A DNA stretch of 51,374 bases from an uncultured Lachnospiraceae bacterium (GTDB lineage Bacteria > Bacillota > Clostridia > Lachnospirales > Lachnospiraceae), in assembly GCA_910586755.1 (NCBI GenBank), contig CAJUJM010000010.1, positions 1-51,374 on the forward strand, given 5' to 3'. Shown here piece after piece: positions 8,678-18,333 of this stretch. A model generated the notes under the pieces. That model worked only from the letters and a program-made list of their open reading frames with translations. It did no database searches and had not been told where the DNA came from. How positions within the stretch are numbered: position 1 is the stretch's first letter; each line of letters opens with the position of its first letter. The translations under genes and the position numbers were made by a program.

Positions 8678-10726
8678 CTACCTATGCCCATACCGCCCCC
8701 CGCGGCCCTTACCGCCTTCTTTTCCGGAATTTCCGCCATGGAATCCATGATTCCCGCCATTTCCATGGTGATGTCCCCGTCTGGGACGCTCGTTTTTCCC
8801 ACGCTCGAAACATTTTTCACAGATGGAGAAGGGATAATCCCATGCAAGCTCTCTGCCGCAGGCAGAACATTTTCGGGAATAGCTGCCGCACTCGGTTTTC
8901 AGGATGCGGCTGATTTCTTCCTCCGTCTCGTGACGCTCCTGGGTAAGGTTTTCGGTCTGGACAGGCAGTCCCGCCTTTCTGGAAAACTGGAAGTACAGAT
9001 CCAGCATCTTGTAGTAGCTCTCCAGGTCATACAGATCCGGGCCCGGGCTGTAGGGAAATTCCAGCTCGTCCACTTCCCGGTAGTCCCGGCAGTAATCCTT
9101 CCACAAATCCACTACCAGTTTATTATTAATATCAATGGCACAGGTAATGAGTTTATAAATCTCCGGCTTGGCAAATTCGTTTAACCTGTCCCGGTGAACC
9201 ATAAGGAAATGCTGGTACAGGGCCAAAAGCTCGTCCACCTCCATCTTCTGGTAAATGGCCGGCGCGTCCATAGAGGCCCAGATTTTAATCAGGTTGTCAA
9301 TCTCTGCCGGAAGCTCCAAAAGCTGTTCAGGAAATCCCACATACGCTTTCATAATCGGCACTGGAAGGCGGGAAAGGCCGTCCTCAATAATCTCGATTCC
9401 GTCAAGAGCTGCTACAAATCCCTCTTCATAAATACCAAAGCGCCCGGCCCGGCCGGCAATCTGCTTGATTTCCGTTGGTTCCAGAGTGCGTTTTACCACA
9501 CCGTCAAATTTAGCGGTTTCCACGAAAACAATGCGTCGGATGGGAAGGTTTAAACCCATGCCAATAGCATCGGTGCTGACTACGATATCCGTCTCTTTTT
9601 CCAAAAACCGGCGAACCTGCTCCCTGCGGGTGGCCGGAGGCAGGCTCCCATAAATTACGCTGCAGGAAATTCCCTGTTTTTCCAGATGGGCCGCCAGAGC
9701 CAGCACGGATTTTTTAGAAAATACAATAAGGGCGTCCCCCTTTTTTAAATCGCTTACCATAGAATAAGGCCGCCGTTCTACCGTAAGGCGGGTATTTCTC
9801 TTATGGCGCACAATCCTGTAACTGTCTCCGCAGCGCTTAATCATCTGTGTAATAATGGATTCCGCCTCAGGAGCCATACAAAGATGGATTTCCTCTGCAC
9901 GAAGCCCTAAAATAGCCCGGGTCCAGTTGTGTCCCCGATAAGGGTCTCCTACCATCTGGCACTCATCCACCACCACAATATCAAAATATTCGTGATCATT
10001 CAGCATTTCCACGGTACAGGACTGGCAGACTGCGCCGGGCACTTCAATGGTTTCTTCTCCGGTTATCATAGAGCAGGGAACATGTTCCCCATTGCATTTA
10101 TCGTAAACTTCCAGAGCCAGAAGACGCAAAGGCCCAAAATAAGCGCCATGGGAGGACTGCTTTAACCGTTCCAGTGCATCATGGGTTTTTCCGCTGTTGG
10201 TAGGGCCGATATGGAGGATAAACTTTCGCTTCATTGCCCGGGCCTCCGGATATTCGTCCTCCGGCCGCTTTTCCATGGAAGCGGAAATCCCTCTCTGAAT
10301 GGTTTTGGGAATATAAAAGAGCTGGTACGCCCGCTCCAGGGAATTGGTCAGAAGATAGCGGCGAATACCCTGCATTTTTAAAACATGCTCTAATTCCTCC
10401 ACATTTAATGGAGGAAGAAATTGCAAATCCGTCTCCGCCAGGCGGTGGCAGAATTCTTTTGCCTGAATAGTATAGGCTTCAATTATATCCTTCTGCTCCC
10501 CCGTCCGAACCGTATGCTCCTTGTGCATCAGATAGGCGCAGACCTTTGACAGCATAGCGTGGATATCACTTAGCTCATTGGCCTTTCCAATTTCGTCCAG
10601 AGTCTCCTGACACAGCTTTTCCGCTCTTTTCTTCATCTCGCCGGTGGTCATGGCACGATACCGGCGGTTCACATGTCCAAAAAACAGTTCTTCATAATAA
10701 TTTCCTAAGTAATCCGATGTTTCCAT
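8678..10726 (-). CDS. SUV3-like superfamily 2 RNA helicase with C-terminal zinc finger
   Basis: About 682 aa from the ATG at 10726, which has GGAG 5 bases upstream; the earlier ATG at 10762 lacks a ribosome-binding site. The helicase core has Walker A GPTNSGKT (about residues 174-181), motif II DECQ (about 254-257), and motifs STDAIGMGLNLP and QIAGRAGRFG. The combination matches the SUPV3L1/SUV3 family of RNA helicases, known from the mitochondrial degradosome. Near the C-terminus a four-cysteine finger (CSACG ... CEKC) precedes a Gly/Arg/His-rich tail likely to bind RNA. It is 56 bp downstream of the TetM-like GTPase gene on the same strand, suggesting a shared link to RNA or ribosomes. Confidence 0.9.
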   Translation of the reverse strand: METSDYLGNYYEELFFGHVNRRYRAMTTGEMKKRAEKLCQETLDEIGKANELSDIHAMLSKVCAYLMHKEHTVRTGEQKDIIEAYTIQAKEFCHRLAETDLQFLPPLNVEELEHVLKMQGIRRYLLTNSLERAYQLFYIPKTIQRGISASMEKRPEDEYPEARAMKRKFILHIGPTNSGKTHDALERLKQSSHGAYFGPLRLLALEVYDKCNGEHVPCSMITGEETIEVPGAVCQSCTVEMLNDHEYFDIVVVDECQMVGDPYRGHNWTRAILGLRAEEIHLCMAPEAESIITQMIKRCGDSYRIVRHKRNTRLTVERRPYSMVSDLKKGDALIVFSKKSVLALAAHLEKQGISCSVIYGSLPPATRREQVRRFLEKETDIVVSTDAIGMGLNLPIRRIVFVETAKFDGVVKRTLEPTEIKQIAGRAGRFGIYEEGFVAALDGIEIIEDGLSRLPVPIMKAYVGFPEQLLELPAEIDNLIKIWASMDAPAIYQKMEVDELLALYQHFLMVHRDRLNEFAKPEIYKLITCAIDINNKLVVDLWKDYCRDYREVDELEFPYSPGPDLYDLESYYKMLDLYFQFSRKAGLPVQTENLTQERHETEEEISRILKTECGSYSRKCSACGRELAWDYPFSICEKCFERGKNERPRRGHHHGNGGNHGFHGGNSGKEGGKGRGGRYGHR

Positions 10727-10782
10727 TTGCTCTCCGTTCCCCTGCTGTCTCCATCCTTCCATTTGTGGCCGCTGAGGTATTT

Positions 10783-12822
10783 CTACATTATCTCCTCTGC
10801 TGGCAGATGGATGTATTGTTCTACTTCATTCCAGTTTACCACAAAACCGGCTCCATGGGAACAAAAAACCGAAGATGAGGTATTTTCTTTGTCCGCTCCT
10901 TTATCATAATCACGTTCTGCAATCACTGTTTCTGTATTGTGGCACTCCCTGCATCCTCCCCAGATCATAGAGATACTGCCGGATCCTCTGGTGGCTGCCG
11001 CCAGTTCCATTCCGTAATCCATAAATGCAGCTGCCGGACCGCTTCCTGATATGGACATTTCAGCGCCATTCTGCCGGGGCGGATCAAATACTCCGGATCT
11101 TTTTTGAATATCTGCCATTATCTTTCCGGTATATTCTTCCGGAGCCGTGATTTCAAACTGATACCAGGGTTCCAAAAGAATGTTCCTGGCTTTCTCCAGA
11201 CCCTGACGGATGGCCCGGTAAGTCGCCTCCCTAAAGTCTCCTCCTTCCGTATGCTTTAAATGGGATCGGCCTGCAGTAAGAACAATTTTTACATCTGTCA
11301 GCGGAGAGCCGGTAAGGATTCCCTTATGGGTCTTCTCAAATATGTGGGTCTTGATTAAATTCTGGTAATTTATGCTTAAAGTATCTACATGGCATTCACT
11401 GGCAAAGGTAATGCCGCTCCCTCTTGGGGCAGGCTCCAAGCGCAGATGGACTTCCGCATAATGGCGTAAAGGCTCATAATGGCCAAAGCCCATCACCGGA
11501 GCGGCAATGGTTTCCCGGTATAAAACCTTCGGAGGAGAAAAGGTAACGTCCGTATGAAACCTCTCCTTTAGCACCTGGCTTAAAACCTCCAGCTGGATTT
11601 TTCCCACCACGCTTACCATCAGGCTTTTGTCCTCTCCCAGCCTGACACACAGCCCCGGCTCCTCGTCCTCCAAAAATTTCAGCTGGTTAAACAGCGTATG
11701 GCTGTCTGTATTTCCAGAGGTAACCCGGGCCTGGAAAGCCGGGAGCATCTGAAGACGGGGCCGTGTCCGAAAATCCCCTTCTATTCCTGCTTCTTTTGAT
11801 CCGGCTGTCTCCTTTGATCCGGCCCGCGCTACTAAATCCTGGCACTTTGGCAGGCTTAATCCTGTAACCCCGCAGAGGCTGCCTGCCAGAGCCTTATCTA
11901 CTGTCTGGCTTTGCCTGCCGGAATAAATACGAATTTGGTGGACTTTTTCTCCTGCTGGTATCACCTGATCTTCAATTTCACTGTCTTTTCTTTCCTCCGC
12001 CACGCAGATGGGATCCCGGCTCTCCAGTTTGCCGGATAAAACTTTCATATATACGATCCGCTGCCCGTCCGGGTCGTGGCGCACCTTATACACAGACCCC
12101 AAAAACGGCCCTTCTTCGCTATAATCTGTCTCCGTCAATTGATGAAATACCTGAAAAAATTCTGCCACCCCCTGATCTTTTAGGGCGGAACCCTTCATGC
12201 ACAGAAAACCGCTTCCTTCTTTGACGATTTTTCTTAAAGACGCCAGAATACGTTCTCTTTCAATGGACCGTCCTTCCAGATAGTCTTCCATTATATCTTC
12301 GTCCCGCCCGGCAGCAAACTCAATCAGCTCTTCCGGCAGTTCCCTGCCCAAAGGTGATTCCACCAGGATAGCATCCCGGGTCAGACGTTGTTTTATCTCA
12401 TCCATAGTCCGTTCCAAATCAGCCGTATTCAAATCGGTTTTATTTAAAAAGAAAAATACCGGCACCTGAAATCGTTTCAGCATCCGGAACAGAGTAATGG
12501 TATGAGCCGCTACACCGGAGGACGCATCTACCAGCAAAACAGCATAGTCCAGGGCCGTCACCGCCCGCTCTGTCTCTGCCGCAAAGTCTACGTGCCCCGG
12601 AGTATCCAAAAAATAGTATTCATCTCCGCCATATTCAAACCGGCTCTGATCCGCATAAATCGTAATGCCCCTGGCCTTTTCCACTGCGTCCCCGTCCATT
12701 ACTGTATTTCCCTGATCCACTCGCCCCGCTGTCCGGATGACTCCGGCGTGATATAAAAGCTGCTCCGAAAATGTAGTTTTTCCGCCATCTACGTGGGCCA
12801 GGACTCCGAAAGTCTTTCTCAT
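10783..12822 (-). CDS. TetM/EF-G-like translational GTPase
   Basis: 679 aa from the ATG at 12822 (MRKTFGVLAHVDGG). GTPase motifs: G1 AHVDGGKTT (9-17; most relatives have AHVDAGKTT), RGIT near 51-54, DTPGH (73-77), NKTD (127-130). EF-G-like domains II-V follow and the C-terminus has a CSHGAGF block after a Cys pair (CRECHN). This matches a family in Clostridia related to ribosomal protection proteins such as TetM and TetW, but with an altered P loop and extra C-terminal segment. I would not call it tetracycline resistance from sequence alone. It is the first gene of an operon with the SUV3-like helicase. Confidence 0.85.
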   Translation of the reverse strand: MRKTFGVLAHVDGGKTTFSEQLLYHAGVIRTAGRVDQGNTVMDGDAVEKARGITIYADQSRFEYGGDEYYFLDTPGHVDFAAETERAVTALDYAVLLVDASSGVAAHTITLFRMLKRFQVPVFFFLNKTDLNTADLERTMDEIKQRLTRDAILVESPLGRELPEELIEFAAGRDEDIMEDYLEGRSIERERILASLRKIVKEGSGFLCMKGSALKDQGVAEFFQVFHQLTETDYSEEGPFLGSVYKVRHDPDGQRIVYMKVLSGKLESRDPICVAEERKDSEIEDQVIPAGEKVHQIRIYSGRQSQTVDKALAGSLCGVTGLSLPKCQDLVARAGSKETAGSKEAGIEGDFRTRPRLQMLPAFQARVTSGNTDSHTLFNQLKFLEDEEPGLCVRLGEDKSLMVSVVGKIQLEVLSQVLKERFHTDVTFSPPKVLYRETIAAPVMGFGHYEPLRHYAEVHLRLEPAPRGSGITFASECHVDTLSINYQNLIKTHIFEKTHKGILTGSPLTDVKIVLTAGRSHLKHTEGGDFREATYRAIRQGLEKARNILLEPWYQFEITAPEEYTGKIMADIQKRSGVFDPPRQNGAEMSISGSGPAAAFMDYGMELAAATRGSGSISMIWGGCRECHNTETVIAERDYDKGADKENTSSSVFCSHGAGFVVNWNEVEQYIHLPAEEIM

Positions 12823-13013
12823 AGATTTGTTTTCCTCTCTGGCAATTGGTGCTAATATCATAAAAAAAATCAGTCCAAAAGTAAAGGGGAAATTTCAGTT
12901 GCCTGAAAACCTTCTGGGAATAGCACTCTCCCCCGTCCCCCTTCATATCTAAACAATAAGGCTTCCGCTGTACGCTCCCGGTAGTATATCAGCGGTGATT
13001 ATGGAGGTATTTT

Positions 13014-14894
13014 ATGGAGGACGGACGCATTATTGCAGCTTTGGCCGGTAATCCTAATGTAGGAAAAAGCAGTATTTTTAATGGCCTCACTGGTTTAAGG
13101 CAGCACACCGGAAATTGGATCGGAAAAACCGTCGCTTCTGCCCAGGGTACTTATCAATACGGCGGGAAAGAATTTTTGCTGGTAGATCTTCCCGGAACAT
13201 ATTCTCTCAACGCTCATTCGGAGGAAGAAGAAATCGCCAAAGATTATATCTGCTCCGGCCAGGCGGATATTATCGTAGTAGTCTGTGATGCCACCTGCCT
13301 GGAGCGGGGCCTGCATCTTTTATCTCAAATTACCCGGTTGGATGATATAAAGGATCAGGGGACTCCCATTGTATTGTGCGTGAATCTCTGCGATGAGGCG
13401 GCAAAAAAAGGGATTTCCATTGATTTTCTCCTGCTTCAGGATGTGCTTCAAATCCCCGTGGTTCCCTGCTGTGCCAGAGACAGTCAATCTCTTTCGTATA
13501 TCCGCCAAGCTGTTCTAGAAGCTTGCAGCCAAAGATTTTCCTATGATTGTCTGGATTTTTCTCCTAAAATTCTGGCGGCAGAAACGGTATCCTGTGATGT
13601 TTCAAACGCCCGCAGCCGGGAAGAACGAATCGATAAGATTGTCACCGGAAAAATCAGCGGAAAGCTGATTATGATAGGCCTGCTCCTGCTGATTTTCTGG
13701 CTCACCATGAGCGGAGCCAATTATCCTTCTCAGCTATTATGGGATTCCCTGTTTCTGATGGAAGGAAAACTGGCGGCTCTGATGGCTGCCGTCCATGCGC
13801 CGGAGTGGCTTACCGGGTGTCTGGTTTATGGAATTTACCGTGTTCTTGCCTGGGTTATCTCTGTAATGCTGCCGCCCATGGCTATTTTCTTTCCTCTGTT
13901 TACGCTGCTGGAGGATCTGGGATACCTTCCCAGAGTTGCCTTTAATATGGATAAGGCCTTTGAGCGATGCAAATCCTGCGGAAAGCAATGTCTCACCATG
14001 GCTATGGGACTGGGGTGCAACGCAGCGGCAGTGGTGGGGTGCCGGATTATTGACTCTCCCAGGGAGCGGCTTATCGCCATCCTGACTAATTCCATGATTC
14101 CCTGCAACGGGCGTTTTCCCACCCTGTTTACTATGATTACCCTGTTTTTTGTGGCCGGGTTTCAGGGATCTTTTCTGGGTTCCCTCTCAGCAGCTTTCTG
14201 CCTGACCGCCGTGATTTTGCTTGGAATTTTTGCCACATTAGGGGCCTCCTGGCTTTTATCCCACACCCTGTTAAGAGGCGTTCCCTCTTCCTTTACCCTG
14301 GAACTTCCTCCTTACCGGCGGCCTCAAATCGGAAAAGTAATTGTCCGGTCTATTTTTGACCGAACCTTGTTTGTCCTGGGAAGAGCAGTTGCAATTGCCG
14401 CCCCGGCCGGACTCCTTATCTGGATATTGGCAAACATCTCTTATGTGGGCCCTGAGTATGGATATTTTGCCCTGACCGGGCTGGAAACTGCAGAATCTGC
14501 TCCCACTCTCCTTGCCATTCTTACAGGTTTTTTTGATCCTTTGGGACGGCTCATGGGATTAGACGGGGTGATTTTAGCCGGGTTCCTGCTGGGCTTCCCG
14601 GCAAATGAAATTGTGCTTCCCATTATCCTCATGGCCTATCTCCAATCCGGGGTTTTGGTGGAAATGGGCGACAATATGGCACTGAAAAGTCTGCTTCTGG
14701 CCCAGGGCTGGACCTGGCAGACGGCAGTTTCCATGCTGATCTTTTCCTTATTCCACTGGCCCTGTTCCACCACGGTATTGACTATCCGGAAAGAAACCGG
14801 CTCCCTGAAATGGACTATGGCAGCAGTGCTTCTGCCAACTTTTTTGGGAATTTTGCTGTGTATTGGAGTTACTGCAATATTTCGTCTGTTTTAA
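13014..14894 (+). CDS. feoB: FeoB ferrous iron transporter
   Basis: 626 aa. The N-terminal GTPase-like domain has G1 GNPNVGKS (12-19), a GNWIGKTV switch, DLPGTY, and NLCD as G4. A membrane domain follows with two gate regions; the first contains GLGCNAAAVVGCR and the conserved SPRERLIAILTNSMIPCNGRFPT block, the form seen in many clostridial and other anaerobe FeoB proteins. Cys residues in the pore region (KSCGKQC) are kept. FeoB imports Fe(II) across the cytoplasmic membrane. A GGAGG ribosome-binding site lies just before the ATG. The gene stands alone between the TetM-like gene (divergent) and a hairpin; feoA is about 7 kb away and no FeoC-like gene follows. Confidence 0.95.
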   Translation: MEDGRIIAALAGNPNVGKSSIFNGLTGLRQHTGNWIGKTVASAQGTYQYGGKEFLLVDLPGTYSLNAHSEEEEIAKDYICSGQADIIVVVCDATCLERGLHLLSQITRLDDIKDQGTPIVLCVNLCDEAAKKGISIDFLLLQDVLQIPVVPCCARDSQSLSYIRQAVLEACSQRFSYDCLDFSPKILAAETVSCDVSNARSREERIDKIVTGKISGKLIMIGLLLLIFWLTMSGANYPSQLLWDSLFLMEGKLAALMAAVHAPEWLTGCLVYGIYRVLAWVISVMLPPMAIFFPLFTLLEDLGYLPRVAFNMDKAFERCKSCGKQCLTMAMGLGCNAAAVVGCRIIDSPRERLIAILTNSMIPCNGRFPTLFTMITLFFVAGFQGSFLGSLSAAFCLTAVILLGIFATLGASWLLSHTLLRGVPSSFTLELPPYRRPQIGKVIVRSIFDRTLFVLGRAVAIAAPAGLLIWILANISYVGPEYGYFALTGLETAESAPTLLAILTGFFDPLGRLMGLDGVILAGFLLGFPANEIVLPIILMAYLQSGVLVEMGDNMALKSLLLAQGWTWQTAVSMLIFSLFHWPCSTTVLTIRKETGSLKWTMAAVLLPTFLGILLCIGVTAIFRLF

Positions 14895-14926
14895 AAATCA
14901 TGTCATTGCATTACGGTAAATGCGGA

Positions 14927-15014
14927 AAAATATAACCAGGCGGCTTTTTATTATCGCTGCCCATATTTTCAAAATTCGGACACCCGACAACAGAAAACCG
15001 CCTGGTTATATTTT
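14927..15014. terminator. Bidirectional terminator with 17-bp stem and 54-base loop
   Basis: Arms 14927-14943 and 14998-15014 are perfect complements. T runs occur on both exits, serving convergent feoB (plus) and the zinc-ribbon operon (minus). The loop is unusually long and resembles the loop of the terminator at 47944-48007. Confidence 0.85.
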
Positions 15015-15048
15015 AATCTTAATATCATCCCCTCTGCGAAAAAGGGTA

Positions 15049-15552
15049 TTAGGGTTTTAATCCTAACGCGCCGGAACTATCTACATAATATCCGTCCGGC
15101 GTGTTGGTGTTCGTAAGCAGCACTCCCTTACTATCCAGATAATACCAGATGCCGTCCGCCTTTACCCAGCCTGTCCGCATCTCGCCGCTGGCATCTAAAT
15201 AATACCACTCGCCTCCATTCTCAAGCCATCCCGTCTGCATTATTCCGTCACTTTCAAAAAAATACCATCCGTCATCAATTTCCTGCCAGCCTTCCGCCAT
15301 GGAACCGTCAGATTTTCGGTAACTCCAATGTCCCGCCCCATCTGATATCCAAGGGTCAGAAGCGGCTTCCGTTTCTATTACAGCGGGAATCACATATCCT
15401 GCCGCTTTATCATCTGTTTCAGCAGAAAGCGAAGGCGCTTCTGAAACTGTCACATCTATCTTTTTTCCATTGGGTAAAGGCAGTAAGTATCCTGCTATTC
15501 CGCAAACACCGCAGAAAATGCATAGTACAAGTATAAATAATATCCTTTTCAT
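15049..15552 (-). CDS. Exported cell-wall-binding repeat protein
   Basis: 167 aa. An N-terminal hydrophobic segment (residues 4-24) serves as signal or anchor. After a Ser/Thr/Ala-rich linker there are about four tandem cell-wall-binding (CW_binding_1, choline-binding-like) repeats, each with a W-Y-Y/F-L-D/S...G-x-M-x-T-G-W pattern, for example GWYFFESDGIMQTGW and EWYYLDASGEMRTGW. Such repeats bind teichoic-acid or other wall polymers. No catalytic domain is present. It is the last gene of a four-gene operon (18 bp after the 774 aa protein) and ends just before the terminator. Confidence 0.85.
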   Translation of the reverse strand: MKRILFILVLCIFCGVCGIAGYLLPLPNGKKIDVTVSEAPSLSAETDDKAAGYVIPAVIETEAASDPWISDGAGHWSYRKSDGSMAEGWQEIDDGWYFFESDGIMQTGWLENGGEWYYLDASGEMRTGWVKADGIWYYLDSKGVLLTNTNTPDGYYVDSSGALGLKP

Positions 15553-15570
15553 TAAAAATATCTCCTCCTG

Positions 15571-17895
15571 CTATTTATATACCCAATACGTACCATTGGT
15601 ACCGTGAAGCTCCAGCCAAACAATATTGTCATCATAATCCGCCCTATAACTATGGACTGTCCACGTTTCACTTTTGGCAGTTGTAGTGCCTGAGCTGGAA
15701 TATTTATTAGGACGGTCATACAGTTTGCTTCCCTCGCTAAGATAAACGCCATTGCTATAATAAGAGCGGCCTTTCTCATCTAGTTTTTCCTTTAACTCAT
15801 CTTTTCTCTTTTGTTCCCGCTTATCCTTGACAATTTTATCCCGTTCATCTTTGGAATTCCGCGCTTCCTCCTTCCAGGCGCCGGCTCTGCGGCGATGCTC
15901 TATTTGCCCTTCTGTTAAAGGCTCAAGAATATATTCTACCAGATTATCATCTATCCACACAACTTTCCCGTCTTCCCGGATTTCCAAATTCATAGAGTTA
16001 TATGTATCATAACCGTCTACTGATACCTGGTACAATTCCAATTGGTTATCTCCATACTCATCCCAGGCAAACGCATAGGAAGCAAGCGTCTTATCTGTAA
16101 GAATATCAATCCCTTCCAATGTGCTCTCTTCAGAGTCAATCTTTATTAGAATTCTCTCCTGAGAAGCATCCATTAACATTAGACTTGAATCAGACACCTC
16201 ATTAATACCATAGTTTCCGGCAAAATCCTCAAGCTCCAGCTTCTCTTCCCACACATGTCTTCCGGCAACCAAAATGTCCGTATACTCTTCCATATGAGGA
16301 ACTAATGTGATCGCCTTATTTTCCTCACGGAAAGTCTGTAAAATTCCGGAATTCATATCTGCCACAGCCACATAGTCTCCATACGGGCTGCAAACTGCCT
16401 TTGGTAAATCGAATGGTTCGTCCTCCCCGGCTAACCGTTCTTGGGGGGTATATATAGCAAGGCTCAGCTTTGTATCTAATTCGTCTGCAGAAGCTCCAGG
16501 AGCAACAGGCAATCTTTTGATTTCTCCCTTTAAGGTTTGGTATATTAAAGAGCTGTCAAACACCCATAAATTAACTACTTCCTTTTCCACCATAACAGGA
16601 TCCTGAGATGTTTCGCCTTCTTCTAATCCGCCTGATGTATGGCAATAGAACCATAGCTCTTTTTCCTGGTTAATCCATGCTAAGTTTTCCCGATTTGGAC
16701 TGATCCTTATATTCTGCCAATCAATATTTGAAGCTAATTTTTCTCCATTTCCTAATGTTATACTGTCAAAGGCTTCTTGGTTTTTTATATTCTTTTCTGA
16801 AAATTCCGGCGTCTCCATATAGTAGACGACCCCGCTCTTCCAATAGAATAAAACCCGGCCAGCCCGCGCATATCCCAGATATCCTGACGGATTATCTATA
16901 TTTTTTTCCAATGTTACCGGCTCCAGTCCCGGAACATAGAGCAGTAGTTTTCCATTTCCGCCCCCTTCTTCCATTAGCAAAAAGTAGTAGGCTGGCCAAT
17001 TGGGATCTGCGTCCGCTTTGGAAATTGTCCCGTTAAATGAATACTCATCTCCATTGCAAAGCAACCAGGATTTTCCTGAACCTGTCCTGCAGATAACCGT
17101 CTCATTTTCCAACACCTGAAATCCGTTTACATCCCCTTTTAATCTCATAGGGTTTTGAAATTCTTTTGCATACATCAGCGCCTTGTCTTCATTAATATAA
17201 TAAAAACTATTGGTTTCCCTCTCAAAGTATCCCTGGACTATATTTCCATTAATAGTCATTACATTCTGAGAGCCAAGAAGATCATATACTTGAGTCTGCC
17301 CCTCTTTTCCATAGCAAAGCAGGCTTTCAATCACCAAAAAGCCTGTTTCCGCATTTTCCTGCAAAGCAATCGGCGCTTCCTCTGATATCTTCCTAATACA
17401 CAGTGCATTTTCACTGTTTAGATAAATCACCGTTTCCGCTTCCGGCTCATATTGCCACGTCCCCTTTCGCACCTTCCCGTCAAGAAGAGTCTGTTCACCC
17501 TGGGGACCGTTTAAATAAAGAGAACCTATTCCGGTGAAACCATCTTCTTTAAAACAAACCGCCTGAGCAAAACTATGATTGTCATGGCCAACCTCCAAAG
17601 CAACCGACATTTCTGTTGCAGAAGTCGTATAATTTACTGCTGCCCCAATGCCAAAACACACAATCGCTAAAGCAAGGCTGATGATAATTCCCCTTGCTCC
17701 CTGTTTCTTCCTGCTGTTCTTTATTTCCGGCATTTGAGCGGGAGGGTGATTGGGATTGGAATCCGGCTCTTCCTGTTTACTTTGAGGCGGCAAAGCAGAT
17801 GTATCCGGCTTTTCAGCGCTTATCAAAGACCCGCACTGTGCACAGAATTTTCCTCCTTCTTCATTTTCAAATCCACAGTATGGACATTTATTCAT
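15571..17895 (-). CDS. Zinc-ribbon, single-pass membrane protein with large extracellular domain
   Basis: 774 aa. A zinc ribbon at the N-terminus (CPYCGFENEEGGKFCAQCG, residues 4-22) is followed by a Pro-rich linker and one membrane helix near residues 68-90. The remaining 680 residues are probably outside; they contain many W/Y-rich beta segments suggestive of a beta-propeller-like fold, then a charged Lys/Arg/Glu helix (about 670-710) and a small C-terminal beta domain. The layout of cytoplasmic zinc ribbon, helix, extracellular domain resembles TcaA/YvbJ-type envelope proteins, but no specific function can be named. AAGGATT precedes the start; the gene lies 16 bp after the 131 aa zinc-ribbon gene. 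Confidence 0.75.
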   Translation of the reverse strand: MNKCPYCGFENEEGGKFCAQCGSLISAEKPDTSALPPQSKQEEPDSNPNHPPAQMPEIKNSRKKQGARGIIISLALAIVCFGIGAAVNYTTSATEMSVALEVGHDNHSFAQAVCFKEDGFTGIGSLYLNGPQGEQTLLDGKVRKGTWQYEPEAETVIYLNSENALCIRKISEEAPIALQENAETGFLVIESLLCYGKEGQTQVYDLLGSQNVMTINGNIVQGYFERETNSFYYINEDKALMYAKEFQNPMRLKGDVNGFQVLENETVICRTGSGKSWLLCNGDEYSFNGTISKADADPNWPAYYFLLMEEGGGNGKLLLYVPGLEPVTLEKNIDNPSGYLGYARAGRVLFYWKSGVVYYMETPEFSEKNIKNQEAFDSITLGNGEKLASNIDWQNIRISPNRENLAWINQEKELWFYCHTSGGLEEGETSQDPVMVEKEVVNLWVFDSSLIYQTLKGEIKRLPVAPGASADELDTKLSLAIYTPQERLAGEDEPFDLPKAVCSPYGDYVAVADMNSGILQTFREENKAITLVPHMEEYTDILVAGRHVWEEKLELEDFAGNYGINEVSDSSLMLMDASQERILIKIDSEESTLEGIDILTDKTLASYAFAWDEYGDNQLELYQVSVDGYDTYNSMNLEIREDGKVVWIDDNLVEYILEPLTEGQIEHRRRAGAWKEEARNSKDERDKIVKDKREQKRKDELKEKLDEKGRSYYSNGVYLSEGSKLYDRPNKYSSSGTTTAKSETWTVHSYRADYDDNIVWLELHGTNGTYWVYK

Positions 17896-17911
17896 AATCC
17901 TTGACCCTTTC

Positions 17912-18307
17912 TTACGTTTCTGCTAATTTATTGCCGCATTTTCTACAAAAAACGGCATTTTCGGGATTTACTTCCCCGCATTGTGAGCATTTGCCCGGCT
18001 CATTTCCTAAATTTCCCAAAACCAATTGCCTTTCGGCTTCAAGCTCCTGGATTCTTTCAGTTAAACGAGTGATTTCCTGCTTCTTTTCATCAATATTTTT
18101 TACGTAGTTGTTCAACAGGCTCAAATCTGTATCCGGCTCTTTCATAGCCCTGTAGGCAGCCCACCCCATTTCCTTTACCAGCTCTTCTATGGCCCGCCGG
18201 GTATTTTCAATCATTAGTTTCAGCTTGTTCGTCTCCAAATTGATGTTAGAATTAACATTCATTGTTGTCATGCTCTTGCTAATACCATCTTTTAATCGAT
18301 TAAACAT
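17912..18307 (-). CDS. Small coiled-coil protein with C-terminal zinc ribbon
   Basis: 131 aa. Residues about 20-100 are predicted helical and coiled-coil (repeated Leu/Ile/Glu/Arg spacing, e.g. EKKQEITRLTERIQELEAER), and the C-terminus is a zinc ribbon (CSQCGEVNPENAVFCRKCG). No membrane helix. Located between two zinc-ribbon membrane proteins in one operon (26 and 16 bp gaps), it may be their cytoplasmic partner. No known function. Confidence 0.75.
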   Translation of the reverse strand: MFNRLKDGISKSMTTMNVNSNINLETNKLKLMIENTRRAIEELVKEMGWAAYRAMKEPDTDLSLLNNYVKNIDEKKQEITRLTERIQELEAERQLVLGNLGNEPGKCSQCGEVNPENAVFCRKCGNKLAET

Positions 18308-18333
18308 AACATCTCACCTTTTTATTTTTTAAT

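Noticed and set aside
10783..12822. Tetracycline resistance gene
   Set aside because: The G1 motif and C-terminal extension differ from TetM/O/W, and related housekeeping-like GTPases are common in Clostridia; no mobile element flanks it.
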